Of a stretch of DNA of 53,789 bases, positions 1 through 8,694 are shown in pieces. Origin of the DNA: Streptomyces sp. CBMA29 (GTDB lineage Bacteria > Actinomycetota > Actinomycetes > Streptomycetales > Streptomycetaceae); contig NZ_MECL01000065.1 in NCBI RefSeq assembly GCF_014596445.1, positions 1 to 53,789 on the forward strand, written 5' to 3'. Under the pieces are notes generated by a model. It saw only the letters and a list, made by a program, of their open reading frames with translations, searched no databases and was not told where the DNA came from. Each line of letters begins with the position of its first letter. Position 1 is the stretch's first letter. Both the position numbers and the translations under genes were made by a program.

Positions 1-51
1 CGCCGCCCCCTCGCGCGGCGCTGCCTCTCCGCGCGGCGCGGCCTCCCGCGC

Positions 52-429
52 TCAGGCCGACTCCGCCGCGGCCAGCGCGCGGGCCCGGGTGAGCCAGCGC
101 GTGAACAGTGCGGCGTCCACGTCGTCCAGAGTGCGCAGCTTGACCGAGGCCATGGCCCGCGCGCCCGGTTCCAGCCGCCCGCTGCGGTCCTCGACCCGCT
201 GGCCCTGCCAGAGCCCGAAGGTCACATACGAGCCGTACGCCTTGAGCAGGCAGACCGGTGAGACGCCCGGCGCTCCGCCCAGGCTCCACACCGGGTGACC
301 GTGCCACAGGGCGCCGGGCGCGTCCGGCAGCGCGGCCTCGATGATCTCCCGCGCCTTCGTGCCGACGTCGCGCAGCGGTTCCTCCAGGGCGGCGAGGTAG
401 TCGGTGACGGTGGTGGTGGCCTGGCCCAT
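52..429 (-). CDS. DUF1801 / YdhG-like domain protein
   Basis: A 125-residue protein of the DUF1801 (YdhG-like) fold. The sequence shows VTDYLAALEEPLRD at the N-terminus, then ALWHGHPVWSLGG and YVTFGLWQG, which match the conserved core of this small alpha/beta family of unknown biochemical function. The reading frame stays open upstream to 636, but that part is Arg/Pro-rich and looks like non-coding shadow. I chose the ATG at 429, where the family's usual N-terminus begins. It stands alone: the next gene diverges from it 360 bases away. No catalytic residues can be assigned. Confident in the family, not in any role. Confidence 0.8.
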   Translation of the reverse strand: MGQATTTVTDYLAALEEPLRDVGTKAREIIEAALPDAPGALWHGHPVWSLGGAPGVSPVCLLKAYGSYVTFGLWQGQRVEDRSGRLEPGARAMASVKLRTLDDVDAALFTRWLTRARALAAAESA

Positions 430-788
430 GCGGATCACTCCCGAGCGTCGGATACGGCGTGTGCGGGGTTGACCGGCACGGCGTCCGAAACTCATCGCCT
501 CCGGCGGAGGTCTTTGCCCGGCCGCCGGTCCGCCGGGCCCCGTACCGGCCCATCGCCACCTCCGCACCGGCCCACTACCGGCCCCGCACCGGCTCCGGTC
601 GGCCCTGTATCGGTTCAGCAAAACCGCTGACATCAAGGGAACACCCCGCTTCCCATCTGCACTTGTGGTGCTTTACCGTTTAATGGACAGCCGGTCGGCG
701 GGGTCGCTAGGTTGGGCGCCGCGGGCCACGGGCCGAAAACCGGCCGGAAACCGCCCGGCAGCAAGGCAACAGCAGGCAAGGAGCAGGG
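430..788. other. Intergenic region upstream of the beta-mannosidase
   Basis: These 359 bases lie between two divergent genes. I see no convincing coding frame. They hold a LacI-like site at 670-686 and a CGGTT-N6-AACCG inverted repeat at 611-626. The 9-mer CGGTTCAGC (611-619) also occurs upstream of the binding-protein gene of the same locus at 7611-7619. The ribosome binding site AAGGAG stands five bases before the mannosidase ATG at 789. Confidence 0.5.
670..686 (+). promoter_or_regulatory. Putative LacI-type operator upstream of beta-mannosidase
   Basis: GCTTTACCGTTTAATGG matches GCTTAACCGTTATATTG (7594-7610, upstream of the binding-protein gene) at 13 of 17 positions. Both have a central CCG flanked by A/T-rich arms, as LacI-family operators often do. 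A LacI-family gene lies within the locus. This is an inference from two copies only. Confidence 0.4.
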
Positions 789-3320
789 ATGAAGGACGTC
801 ACGCCGATCGCCGACGGCTGGAGGCTGCGCCTTCCCGAGCCCGGGTCGGCAGCCGGAGCCGGAGCCGGACCGGAAGCCGCGCCCGCGCTCGGGTCCGGCA
901 CCGTACCCGCCCAGGTACCCGGCTGCGTGCACACCGACCTGATGGCCGCCGGGCTGCTGGAGGACCCGTTCCTGGACCGGAACGAGACCGCGGCGGCGTG
1001 GGTGGGACGGGCCGACTGGACGTACGAGACGGTGCTGCCGCCGCGCGCCACCGGGCACGAGCGCACCGACCTGGTCTTCGACGGCCTGGACACGGTGGCC
1101 GAGATCCGCCTCGGCGACACCGTCCTCGGCGCCACGCGCAACATGCACCGCGGCTACCGCTACGACGTCACCGAGCGGTACGGAGCGGCGGCCGAGACCG
1201 CGCTGACCGTCGCCTTCACCTCCGCCTACACCGAGGCGGAACGGGTCCGCGCGCTGGTCGGCGACCGGCCCAACTCGTACACCGAGCCCTTCCAGTACAT
1301 CCGCAAGATGGCCTGCTCCTTCGGCTGGGACTGGGGTCCGACACTGGTCACCGCCGGGATCTGGAAGCCCGCGCGGCTCGAACACTGGTCGACCGCGCGG
1401 CTGTCGGGTGTCACCCCGCTGGTCACGGTGGCCGACGGCACCGGACGGGTCGAGGCCCGACTGGAGGTCGAGCGCACCGCGTCCGGTCTGAACCGCCCGC
1501 TGGCGGTGCGCCTGCGAGTGGGGGAGACGACGGTCGAGGCCGAACTGCCCGCGGGCGCCGAGCGGTTCACCGTCACCGCGCGGGTGCCGGGCGTCGAGCT
1601 GTGGTGGCCGCACGGCTACGGCGCCCAGCCGCTGTACGACTGCGAGGTCACCCTCCTCGACGCGACGACCGCCCAAGGCGCCTCGCTCGACCGCTGGCAG
1701 CGCCGTATCGGCTTCCGCACCGTCACCCTCGACACCGCCCCCGACGACAAGGGCACCCCCTTCACCCTGCTGGTCAACGGCGAGCCGATATTCGCCCGAG
1801 GGGTCAACTGGATCCCGGACGACGTCTTTCCGACCCGGATCACCCCCGACCGCTACCGCCGCAGGCTCCGGCAGGCCAAGGACGCGGGCGTCGACCTGAT
1901 CCGCGTCTGGGGCGGCGGGATCTACGAGAGCGACGACTTCTACGACGCCTGCGACGAGGCCGGGCTGCTGGTCTGGCAGGACTTCCTGTTCGCCTGCGCC
2001 GCCTACTCCGAGGAGCAGCCGCTGCGTTCGGAGGTGGAGGCCGAGGCGCGGGAGAACGTGGCCCGGCTCGCCCCGCACGCCAGCCTCGTGCTGTGGAACG
2101 GCAACAACGAGAATCTGTGGGGCTTCCGCGACTGGGACTGGGAGCAGGATCTGGCGGGCGCGTCCTGGGGCGAGGGCTACTACCTCGGCCTGCTGCCCCG
2201 CGTGGTCGCCGAGACCGACCCCACCCGGCCCTACTGGGCGGGCAGCCCCTGGTCCGGCTCCTGGAACCACCACCCCAACGACCCGGCGCACGGCACCGCC
2301 CACTCCTGGGAGGTGTGGAACCGCCGGGACTGGACCGGCTACCTGGAGGACGTGCCGCGCTTCGTCGCCGAATTCGGCTGGCAGGCGCCGCCCGCGTACG
2401 CCACGCTGCGCCGGGCGCTGACCGACGACCCGCTCACCCCGGAATCGCCCGGCATGCTGCACCACCAGAAGGCCGCCGACGGCAACGGCAAGCTGGACCG
2501 CGGCCTGGCCCACCACTTCCCGGCCCCCGCTGACTTCGGCACCTGGCACTACCTGACGCAGGTCAACCAGGTCCGCGCCATCGCGTGCGGCATCGAGCAC
2601 TGGCGCTCGCACTGGCCGGCCTGCGCGGGCACCGTCGTCTGGCAGCTCAACGACTGCTGGCCGGTGACCTCGTGGGCCGCGATCGACGGCGACGAGCGCG
2701 AGAAGCCGCTCTACCACGAGCTGAAGCGGCTCTACGCGGACCGGCTGCTCACCGTCCAGGAGCGCGCCGCCGGCCTGGTCGCGGCCGTGGTCAACCAGAG
2801 CGCGCGGGACTGGTCGGGCACGGCGGTCCTGCGCAGGGTCGCGGTGGACGGCGCCATACTCGCCGAGACCCGGCTGCCGTTCACCGCGACGGCCCGCACG
2901 GTCGCCGAGATCGCCGTACCGCGCGACCTCGTACCACCGGGCGACAGCACCAAGGAACTGCTGACCGTCGAGGCGGAAGGACCCGACGGTGGCGAGGACG
3001 TCCGCGCCCTGTGGTTCCCGGCCAGGGACAAGGACTTCGCCTACCCCGCGCCCCGCTGGGACCTGGAGCTCGCCACCTCGGACGACGGCGCCACCGAAGT
3101 GACCGTCACCGCCCGTACGCTCCTGCGCGACCTGCTGCTCCAGGCCGACCGGCTCGACCCCGCGGCCCACGCCGACCGGGGCCTGGTCACACTGCTGCCC
3201 GGCGAGCGCGTCACGATCACCGTACGCGGCTGGGACCGGCCGGAGCCCGCAGCCGCCGCCGCGGCGCTGTACTGCGTCAACTCCGCGGTCCAGCGCACGG
3301 ATCCGGGCGACGAGCGGTGA
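789..3320 (+). CDS. Beta-mannosidase, glycoside hydrolase family 2
   Basis: An 843-residue retaining glycosidase expected to release beta-mannose from the non-reducing end of manno-oligosaccharides. No signal peptide is visible, so it probably acts in the cytoplasm on imported sugars. The GH2 sugar-binding domain covers about residues 30-190 (VPGCVHTDLMAAGLLEDPF, then FGWDWGP near 180). A beta-sandwich follows, then a TIM barrel. The acid/base is Glu441 in WNGNNE and the nucleophile is Glu528 in AEFGWQ, both in the spacing expected for family 2 mannosidases. The length is normal. RBS AAGGAG precedes the ATG. Its stop overlaps the LacI gene start (GTGA), so the two are probably co-transcribed. 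A related GH2 specificity cannot be excluded. Confidence 0.92.
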   Translation: MKDVTPIADGWRLRLPEPGSAAGAGAGPEAAPALGSGTVPAQVPGCVHTDLMAAGLLEDPFLDRNETAAAWVGRADWTYETVLPPRATGHERTDLVFDGLDTVAEIRLGDTVLGATRNMHRGYRYDVTERYGAAAETALTVAFTSAYTEAERVRALVGDRPNSYTEPFQYIRKMACSFGWDWGPTLVTAGIWKPARLEHWSTARLSGVTPLVTVADGTGRVEARLEVERTASGLNRPLAVRLRVGETTVEAELPAGAERFTVTARVPGVELWWPHGYGAQPLYDCEVTLLDATTAQGASLDRWQRRIGFRTVTLDTAPDDKGTPFTLLVNGEPIFARGVNWIPDDVFPTRITPDRYRRRLRQAKDAGVDLIRVWGGGIYESDDFYDACDEAGLLVWQDFLFACAAYSEEQPLRSEVEAEARENVARLAPHASLVLWNGNNENLWGFRDWDWEQDLAGASWGEGYYLGLLPRVVAETDPTRPYWAGSPWSGSWNHHPNDPAHGTAHSWEVWNRRDWTGYLEDVPRFVAEFGWQAPPAYATLRRALTDDPLTPESPGMLHHQKAADGNGKLDRGLAHHFPAPADFGTWHYLTQVNQVRAIACGIEHWRSHWPACAGTVVWQLNDCWPVTSWAAIDGDEREKPLYHELKRLYADRLLTVQERAAGLVAAVVNQSARDWSGTAVLRRVAVDGAILAETRLPFTATARTVAEIAVPRDLVPPGDSTKELLTVEAEGPDGGEDVRALWFPARDKDFAYPAPRWDLELATSDDGATEVTVTARTLLRDLLLQADRLDPAAHADRGLVTLLPGERVTITVRGWDRPEPAAAAAALYCVNSAVQRTDPGDER

Positions 3321-4369
3321 GCCTTCCGGCCGGGGAGCCGGGACGCCGCCCCACCATCAAGGACGTCGCCGCGCTGGCGGGCGTGTCCAAGGGGGCGGTG
3401 TCCATGGCGTTCAACGGCCGCCCCGGCGTCTCGGAGACCACCCGCGCGCGGGTCATCGCCGCCGCCTCCCAACTCGGCTGGGCGCCGAGCCAGTCGGCCC
3501 GCGTGCTGTCCGGCACGCGGGTCAACACCATCGGCCTGGTCATCGCCCGCCCGGCCAGGATGCTCGGCCTCGAACCCTTCTACATGGAGTTCATCTCCGG
3601 CATCGAGAGCGTCCTGGCCGACCACGACAGCGCCCTGCTGCTGCGCCTGGTCGGGGACGTGCCCGAGGAGATCGCCGTACAGCGGGCCTGGTGGCGCTCG
3701 CGGCAGATCTCCGGGTCGATCCTCGTCGACTTCCTCTCCGACGACCCGCGCATCCCCGCGCTGACCGCGCTCGGCCTGCCCGCGGTCGCGGTCGGCCACC
3801 CGTCGCTGACCGGCGGCCTGCCCTGCGCCTGGACCGACGACGCGACGGCCGTCACCGAGGCCGTGCGGTATCTGGCCGCGCTCGGTCACCGCAGGATCGC
3901 CCGGGTCGGCGGGGCCGCCGCCTTCGGCCACACCGCGATCAGGGCCACCGCCTTCGCGCGAACCGCGCGCGAACTGGGCCTGGACCAGGCGCGCAGCGTC
4001 GACACCGACTTCTCCGGCGCCCAGGGCGCCCGCGCCACCCGCGGTCTGCTCGCCTCACCGGCCGGCTCCCGCCCCACCGCGATCCTCTACGACAACGACC
4101 TGATGGCCGTCGCCGGTCTGTCGGTGGCCGCCGAGATGGGCCTCGCCGTACCCCGTGACGTCTCGCTGCTCGCCTGGGACGACTCGCAGCTGTGCCAGCT
4201 CACCCTGCCGAAACTGTCGGCGATGAGCCACGACGTCTTCGGCTTCGGCGCCGAGTTGGCCCGGCGGCTGCTGACCGTGCTGAACGGCGGCACACCCGCG
4301 ACGGGACCGGTGGCCACCCCGGTACTGACCCCGCGCGAGAGCACCGCCCCGCCCGCCCGTACGACCTGA
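3317..4369 (+). CDS. LacI-family transcriptional repressor
   Basis: A 350-residue sugar-responsive repressor. The helix-turn-helix is at residues about 13-35 (TIKDVAALAGVSKGAVSMAF) with the hinge helix after it. The periplasmic-binding-protein-like effector domain runs to the end (MYEF-type start at FYMEFISGIESVL, ALGHRRIARVGG, PTAILYDNDLMAVA). The GTG at 3317 overlaps the mannosidase stop by four bases. It probably controls the mannosidase and the convergent ABC genes through the similar sites at 670-686 and 7594-7610, with a manno-oligosaccharide as inducer; that is inference from position. Family assignment is secure, ligand is not. Confidence 0.93.
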   Translation: MSLPAGEPGRRPTIKDVAALAGVSKGAVSMAFNGRPGVSETTRARVIAAASQLGWAPSQSARVLSGTRVNTIGLVIARPARMLGLEPFYMEFISGIESVLADHDSALLLRLVGDVPEEIAVQRAWWRSRQISGSILVDFLSDDPRIPALTALGLPAVAVGHPSLTGGLPCAWTDDATAVTEAVRYLAALGHRRIARVGGAAAFGHTAIRATAFARTARELGLDQARSVDTDFSGAQGARATRGLLASPAGSRPTAILYDNDLMAVAGLSVAAEMGLAVPRDVSLLAWDDSQLCQLTLPKLSAMSHDVFGFGAELARRLLTVLNGGTPATGPVATPVLTPRESTAPPARTT

Positions 4370-4397
4370 CCGGCGTGCGCCGTCCGCGTCGTCGGGG

Positions 4398-5294
4398 CTA
4401 CTTCGTCGCGCCTCTGGTGAATCCGTTGTAGATGAACCGCTGGAGGAACAGGAAGATCACCAGCGTCGGCACGATCACCAGGATCGCGCCCGCCGAGATG
4501 TCCTCCCAATGCGCGCCGTAGGGCCCCTTGAAGCGGAACAGCGACGTCGAGATGGTCCCCAGATTCTCCGACGGCATGTAGAGAAACGGAATGTAGAAGT
4601 CGTTGTAGACGGTGATCCCCTTGATGATCACCACCGTGGCGATGGCCGGTTTGAGCAGCGGCAGGATGATCCGCCAGTAGATCGTGAAGGTGTTCGCGCC
4701 GTCGATCCTGGCCGCCTCGTCCAGCGAGACCGGAATGCTCCGGATGAACTGGAGGAAGATGTAGATCGACACGATGTCGGTGCCCATGTACAGCACGATC
4801 GGTGCCCAACGGCTGTCGTACATCCCGAAGTTGTTCACGATCTTGAAGGTCGCCACCTGTGTCGTCACGCTCGGCACCAGCGAGCCGATCAGGAACAGCG
4901 CGATCACCAGCCGTCGCAGCCGGAAGTGGAAGCGGTCGATCGCGTACGCCGCCATCGAGCCGATCAGCACCGTGCCCGCGATCGAGAAGACCAGGATGAA
5001 CGCGGTGTTCCCGAAGGCGCGCAGCATCTTCCCGGCCCGGAAGGCCGTCACGTAGTTGTGGTAGTTCAGCCAGTTGTGCGGCAGCGACAGCGCCCCGCCG
5101 TCCGCCGTCATCTCCTGCGACGTCTTGAGAGAGGTCAGGAACACCGCGACCAGCGGCAGCAGCACCACCGCGGAGGCGAGCAGGAGTGAGAGGTACACCA
5201 GCGTTCTGACCAGCACCCTGCGGGTGCGCGCGGGCCGGTCGACGGTCTCCCGCGGCGGGGCCTGCTCCGTGTCGCGGACGAGCAGCGAGGTCAT
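4398..5294 (-). CDS. Carbohydrate ABC transporter permease (MalG type)
   Basis: A 298-residue inner-membrane subunit of a CUT1-family sugar importer. Six hydrophobic segments are readable, beginning at LVYLSLLLASAVVLLPLVAV. The EAA loop that docks the ATPase reads LDEAARIDGANTFTIYWRII (about residues 189-208). The gene starts four bases inside the end of the upstream permease gene (ATGA). It is the last gene of the minus-strand transport operon. No ATPase is encoded here; streptomycetes usually energise such importers with the shared MsiK ATPase, so that partner is probably elsewhere. Confidence 0.93.
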   Translation of the reverse strand: MTSLLVRDTEQAPPRETVDRPARTRRVLVRTLVYLSLLLASAVVLLPLVAVFLTSLKTSQEMTADGGALSLPHNWLNYHNYVTAFRAGKMLRAFGNTAFILVFSIAGTVLIGSMAAYAIDRFHFRLRRLVIALFLIGSLVPSVTTQVATFKIVNNFGMYDSRWAPIVLYMGTDIVSIYIFLQFIRSIPVSLDEAARIDGANTFTIYWRIILPLLKPAIATVVIIKGITVYNDFYIPFLYMPSENLGTISTSLFRFKGPYGAHWEDISAGAILVIVPTLVIFLFLQRFIYNGFTRGATK

Positions 5295-6166
5295 ACGAGA
5301 TCGTTCCTCTCGTCGGGCACGACGACGCGCTGCAACCAGGTGACCAGCAAGATGATCACCAGCAGGGCGACGGCCGCCGCCGAGGCCAGCCCCATCTTGT
5401 TGAACTCGAAGGCCAGCTTCACCGTCTGGATCACGAAGGTCTGGGTGCCCGCCGCGCCGCCGGTCATGATGTACGGGATCTCGAACGCCGACAGCGAGCC
5501 GGAGATCGCCAGGATCGCGCTCAGGCTCAGCACCGGTTTGATGCCCGGCGCGATGATGTGCCGGAACTGCTGCCAGCGGTTGGCGCCGTCCAGTTCCGAC
5601 GCCTCGTACAGCTCACCGGGGATCGACTGGATCGCGCCGAGGAACAGCACGAAGTTCAGGCCCATGAAGCGCCACACCGACACCGCGGACAGCGAGGTGT
5701 TCGCCGTTCGCCCGCTGCCCAGCCAGAAGTGGTGCCCGTGCACCCCGAAGGCGCTCAGCACGGTGTCGAGGGTGCCGTGCGGCTGGAAGAAGTACAGGAA
5801 GACGAAGCCGATCGCGACCCCGTTGAGCAGGTAGGGGAAGAACAGCAGGCCCTTGAAGAGATTCCGGAACCGCAGGTCGAAGCTGAGCACGGTCGCGAAG
5901 TACAGCGCCAGTGCGATCTGCGCCACCGACGCCACCAGGTAGTAGACGCTGACGAAGAAGACCTGGAACAGCTCGGGTCTGGTGAACAGCTCCACGTAGT
6001 TCTTGGCCCCGACGTAGTTCCGGTCGGGGCTGACCCCGTCCCAGTCGGTGAAGCTGTCCCTGATCATGGTGCCGACCGGCAGGTAGGTGAACGTGATCAG
6101 CAGAGCGAGCGGCACCGCCAGATACAGCCACGGCGTCACGGTCCGCCAGACCCGGGCGCGCGTCAC
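5291..6166 (-). CDS. Carbohydrate ABC transporter permease (MalF type)
   Basis: A 291-residue membrane subunit pairing with the MalG-type permease. The first membrane segment is at residues 10-30 (LYLAVPLALLITFTYLP). The EAA loop is ELYEASELDGANRWQQFRHI near residue 190. I chose the GTG at 6166 because it overlaps the stop of the binding-protein gene (GTGA); an ATG at 6196 lies further inside that gene. The chain SBP-MalF-MalG overlaps at each junction, which shows tight translational coupling. Substrate is inferred from the adjacent beta-mannosidase. Confidence 0.92.
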   Translation of the reverse strand: MTRARVWRTVTPWLYLAVPLALLITFTYLPVGTMIRDSFTDWDGVSPDRNYVGAKNYVELFTRPELFQVFFVSVYYLVASVAQIALALYFATVLSFDLRFRNLFKGLLFFPYLLNGVAIGFVFLYFFQPHGTLDTVLSAFGVHGHHFWLGSGRTANTSLSAVSVWRFMGLNFVLFLGAIQSIPGELYEASELDGANRWQQFRHIIAPGIKPVLSLSAILAISGSLSAFEIPYIMTGGAAGTQTFVIQTVKLAFEFNKMGLASAAAVALLVIILLVTWLQRVVVPDERNDLV

Positions 6167-7494
6167 AGGGCGGCGGTCTTCTGCGCGTTCGCCCACTTCT
6201 TGGCGAGGCCGGCGAAGATGCCGGGGAGATCACCACCCGCGGCGCCGCGCGCCACGTCGATCAGGTGCTGGCGGTACTCGGGCTTGTCGGTCATGCCGAT
6301 CTCGGACTGGTTGTCGATCCTGGTGACCTTGGCGCTCTGCGCCTGCGACATCTCCACGAACCGCACACCGGCGTCCTGGAACGGCTTGAGGGCCGACGGC
6401 AGCGGTCCGCCCTTGAGCGTGGGGACGGCCTGGTTGGTCTGTACGTAGCCGGACTTGTCGGTGAACCAGTCGATCCAGGCGCGGGCCGCCGCCTTGTTCT
6501 TGGAGTGGACGTTCACCGCCTCCTGGTAGTCGGGCGCCACCGGGGTGCAGAAGGTGCCGTCCTTCTGGGAGGGGAAGGGCATGTAGCCGATCTCGGATGG
6601 GTCGCGCCCGGCCTTCTTCGCGGCGTCCTGCATCTGCACGATGGACCACGAGCCCAGCCACATGGTGGCGATCTTGCCGGTGGCCAGCAGATTCTTGCTG
6701 TTCTCCCAGTTGGTGGTGGTCGGGTCCTGCTCGGAGAGCCTGTCGTGCACGATGGTGTAGAGCAGCGTGTCGCCGACGTTCAGGTCGGTGCCCGCGTGCC
6801 AGGGGTCCGGGTCGGTGGCGGGCTCGTCGGCCGCCTTGGCGTCGCAGGTGGCCGCGCCCTGCACCGAGGTCCAGGCGGTCAGCGGCCAGCCGTCCTTGTA
6901 GTTGGTGTAGTACGGCGTCGCGGAGGTCTTGGCCTTGACGGCCTTGAGGTCGGCGAGGAAGGCGTCGGGTGTGGTCGGCCAGTCGGTGACCCCGGCCTGC
7001 TGCCAGACGGCCTTGTTGTAGACGAAGCCCGCCGCGTTCGCGAAGTTCGCGATGCCGTAGACCTTGCCGCCGACCGTGGCCTTGCCGGTGAAGGTGTATT
7101 TCTTGCCCAACTCCTCGGCGCTGCCCAGCGAGGCGAAGAACTTCGGGTAGTCGTCGGTCTTGATGGCCGCCGGGATCATCAGCACGTCGCCGTAGTTCGA
7201 GGTGTTCATCCGGATCTTCACCTCGCCCTCGTAGTCCGTGATCCCCTCGAAGGTCACCCGGACCTTCGGGTAGAGCTTGCTGAACTCGGCGGCGTACTTC
7301 TTCATCGTGCCGTCCTGCACGAGGTCGGTCCGCTGGGTGAGGACCTTGATGTCACCCGACACCGCCGACGGGTCGGCGGGCACGGTGGCGGTACCGCCCT
7401 TGGACGTCGAGCCCCCGCCACCGCAACCCGCGGCGAGCAGCGCCATGGTCGCCAGCAGCGACCCGGCGAGTGCCTTGCCCTTCATGTGCACCAT
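6163..7494 (-). CDS. Sugar ABC transporter substrate-binding lipoprotein
   Basis: An extracytoplasmic binding protein of about 443 residues. It opens with a lipoprotein signal: Lys at the start, a hydrophobic run and the lipobox LAAGC, then a Gly-rich linker. The body resembles CUT1 binding proteins (GDIKVLTQRTD, KKYAAEFSKLYPKVRVTFEG, later IATMWLGSWSIVQ). Two ATGs (7494, 7485) are usable; GGAG lies six bases before the first, so I took 7494. It heads the transport operon and is probably mannoside-specific by context. The region upstream carries a LacI-like site. Confidence 0.9.
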   Translation of the reverse strand: MVHMKGKALAGSLLATMALLAAGCGGGGSTSKGGTATVPADPSAVSGDIKVLTQRTDLVQDGTMKKYAAEFSKLYPKVRVTFEGITDYEGEVKIRMNTSNYGDVLMIPAAIKTDDYPKFFASLGSAEELGKKYTFTGKATVGGKVYGIANFANAAGFVYNKAVWQQAGVTDWPTTPDAFLADLKAVKAKTSATPYYTNYKDGWPLTAWTSVQGAATCDAKAADEPATDPDPWHAGTDLNVGDTLLYTIVHDRLSEQDPTTTNWENSKNLLATGKIATMWLGSWSIVQMQDAAKKAGRDPSEIGYMPFPSQKDGTFCTPVAPDYQEAVNVHSKNKAAARAWIDWFTDKSGYVQTNQAVPTLKGGPLPSALKPFQDAGVRFVEMSQAQSAKVTRIDNQSEIGMTDKPEYRQHLIDVARGAAGGDLPGIFAGLAKKWANAQKTAAL

Positions 7495-7506
7495 CTCCGT
7501 CTCCAC

Positions 7507-7856
7507 AGCGCGGTACTTAAGCGATTCAGTGGCGGAACGACCGCACTATTGCATTGGGTTGTGGGCCGGTAAAGGGACTGATTCAGCGCTGATGCTTAAC
7601 CGTTATATTGCGGTTCAGCGCGCCGCCGTCCGTGGGCACGGGTTCGCGGGACGGGCGCGGCGCGCTGTGGGGTAGGGTCGGTGCCGTCAGGGGCGGGTCA
7701 GGACCCGTCACCGCAGTGGGGATCAGCCGAGATCAGCCGAGGAGGTGGGACCGATTACCGGTATCGCAGGCCGGGTGCTCCCGCCGTACGGCCGAGCGGT
7801 CTCTCCGACGTAGGTGAGGCCGGGGGAGTGCCCGTGGGCTTCCCGAAAGGCTCTAC
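7507..7856. other. Intergenic region between the sugar-binding protein and the methyltransferase gene
   Basis: About 350 bases between divergent genes. The half next to the sugar-transport gene is relatively A/T-rich and holds the LacI-like site (7594-7610) plus an AACCG-N8-CGGTT inverted repeat at 7599-7616. The half next to the methyltransferase is G/C-rich, with a tandem GATCAGCCGA repeat near 7721-7740. I see no convincing coding frame. Confidence 0.45.
7594..7610 (-). promoter_or_regulatory. Putative LacI-type operator upstream of the sugar ABC operon
   Basis: GCTTAACCGTTATATTG, read on the plus strand, holds the near-palindrome TTAAC-C-GTTAT. It matches the site at 670-686 at 13 of 17 positions. 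It lies 100 bases upstream of the binding-protein start, where a repressor could block the transport operon. Confidence 0.4.
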
Positions 7857-8663
7857 ATGTCGGACTTCACCGCACCGTCGCCCGAATCCACCGTCGTCGC
7901 CGCGCTCAGGGCCGCGGGCTGCGTCTTCGCCGAGGACGAGGCGCGGCTGCTCATCACGGCGGCCGGAACCCCCGAAGAACTCGCCGCGATGGTCGCGCGC
8001 CGCGCGGACGGTCTGCCGCTCGAACACGTCCTGGGCTGGGCCGAATTCGCCGGACAGCGGTTCGCCGTGGACCCCGGTGTCTTCGTACCGCGCCGCCGTA
8101 CCGAATTCCTCGTCCGGGTCGCGGTCGGCCTCGCCGCGCCCGGCGCCGTCGTCCTGGACCTGTGCTGCGGCTCGGGGGCCGTCGGAGTCGCCCTGGCCAC
8201 CGTGCTCGGCGGCGGCGTCGAACTGCACGCCGCCGACCTCGACCCGGCCGCGGTGCGCTGCGCCCGCCGCAATGTCGCCCGCGTCGGCGGGCGGGTGTAC
8301 GAGGGTGACCTCTTCGCGCCGCTCCCGGCCGACCTGCGCGGACGGGTCGGGCTGCTGGCCGCCAACGTCCCCTACGTACCCAGCGAGGAGGTCGGCCTGC
8401 TGCCGCCCGAGGCCCGCGACCATGAGGCCCTGATGGCGCTCGACGGAGGCGCGGACGGCCTCGACGTCATGCGCCGCGTGGTCGCGCGTGCCGCCGACTG
8501 GCTCGCCCCCGGCGGTTCCCTGCTGGTCGAGTCGAGCGGGCGGCAGGCCCGGCGGGCGGCCGGCCTGTTCACCGCCGCCGGGCTCCGCGCGCACGTCGCC
8601 GAATCGGACGAGCTGTACGCGACCGTCGTCGTCGGCACCCGCCCGCCGCTCGACATGTCCTAG
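7857..8663 (+). CDS. PrmC/HemK-related N5-glutamine methyltransferase-like protein
   Basis: A 268-residue SAM-dependent methyltransferase. The PrmC-like lead-in is readable (EHVLGWAEFAGQRFAV, FVPRRRTEFLV; residues 56-85). Motif I is LDLCCGSG at 100-107, and the substrate loop reads NVPYVP at 170-175 in place of the classical NPPY. That variation marks the actinobacterial PrmC-related subgroup rather than PrmC itself, which modifies release-factor Gln. The true substrate is unknown. It is a single gene with GAAAGG six bases before the ATG, convergent with the nickel/cobalt permease gene. Confidence 0.82.
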   Translation: MSDFTAPSPESTVVAALRAAGCVFAEDEARLLITAAGTPEELAAMVARRADGLPLEHVLGWAEFAGQRFAVDPGVFVPRRRTEFLVRVAVGLAAPGAVVLDLCCGSGAVGVALATVLGGGVELHAADLDPAAVRCARRNVARVGGRVYEGDLFAPLPADLRGRVGLLAANVPYVPSEEVGLLPPEARDHEALMALDGGADGLDVMRRVVARAADWLAPGGSLLVESSGRQARRAAGLFTAAGLRAHVAESDELYATVVVGTRPPLDMS

Positions 8664-8694
8664 CGCCGCGCGCGTCGTGGCCGTTCGTCGCTGG

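Noticed and set aside
633..3170. 845-codon open frame on the minus strand
   Set aside because: It is antisense to the beta-mannosidase, rich in Arg/Gly/Val/Pro with no family motif. High GC removes stops from the opposite strand.
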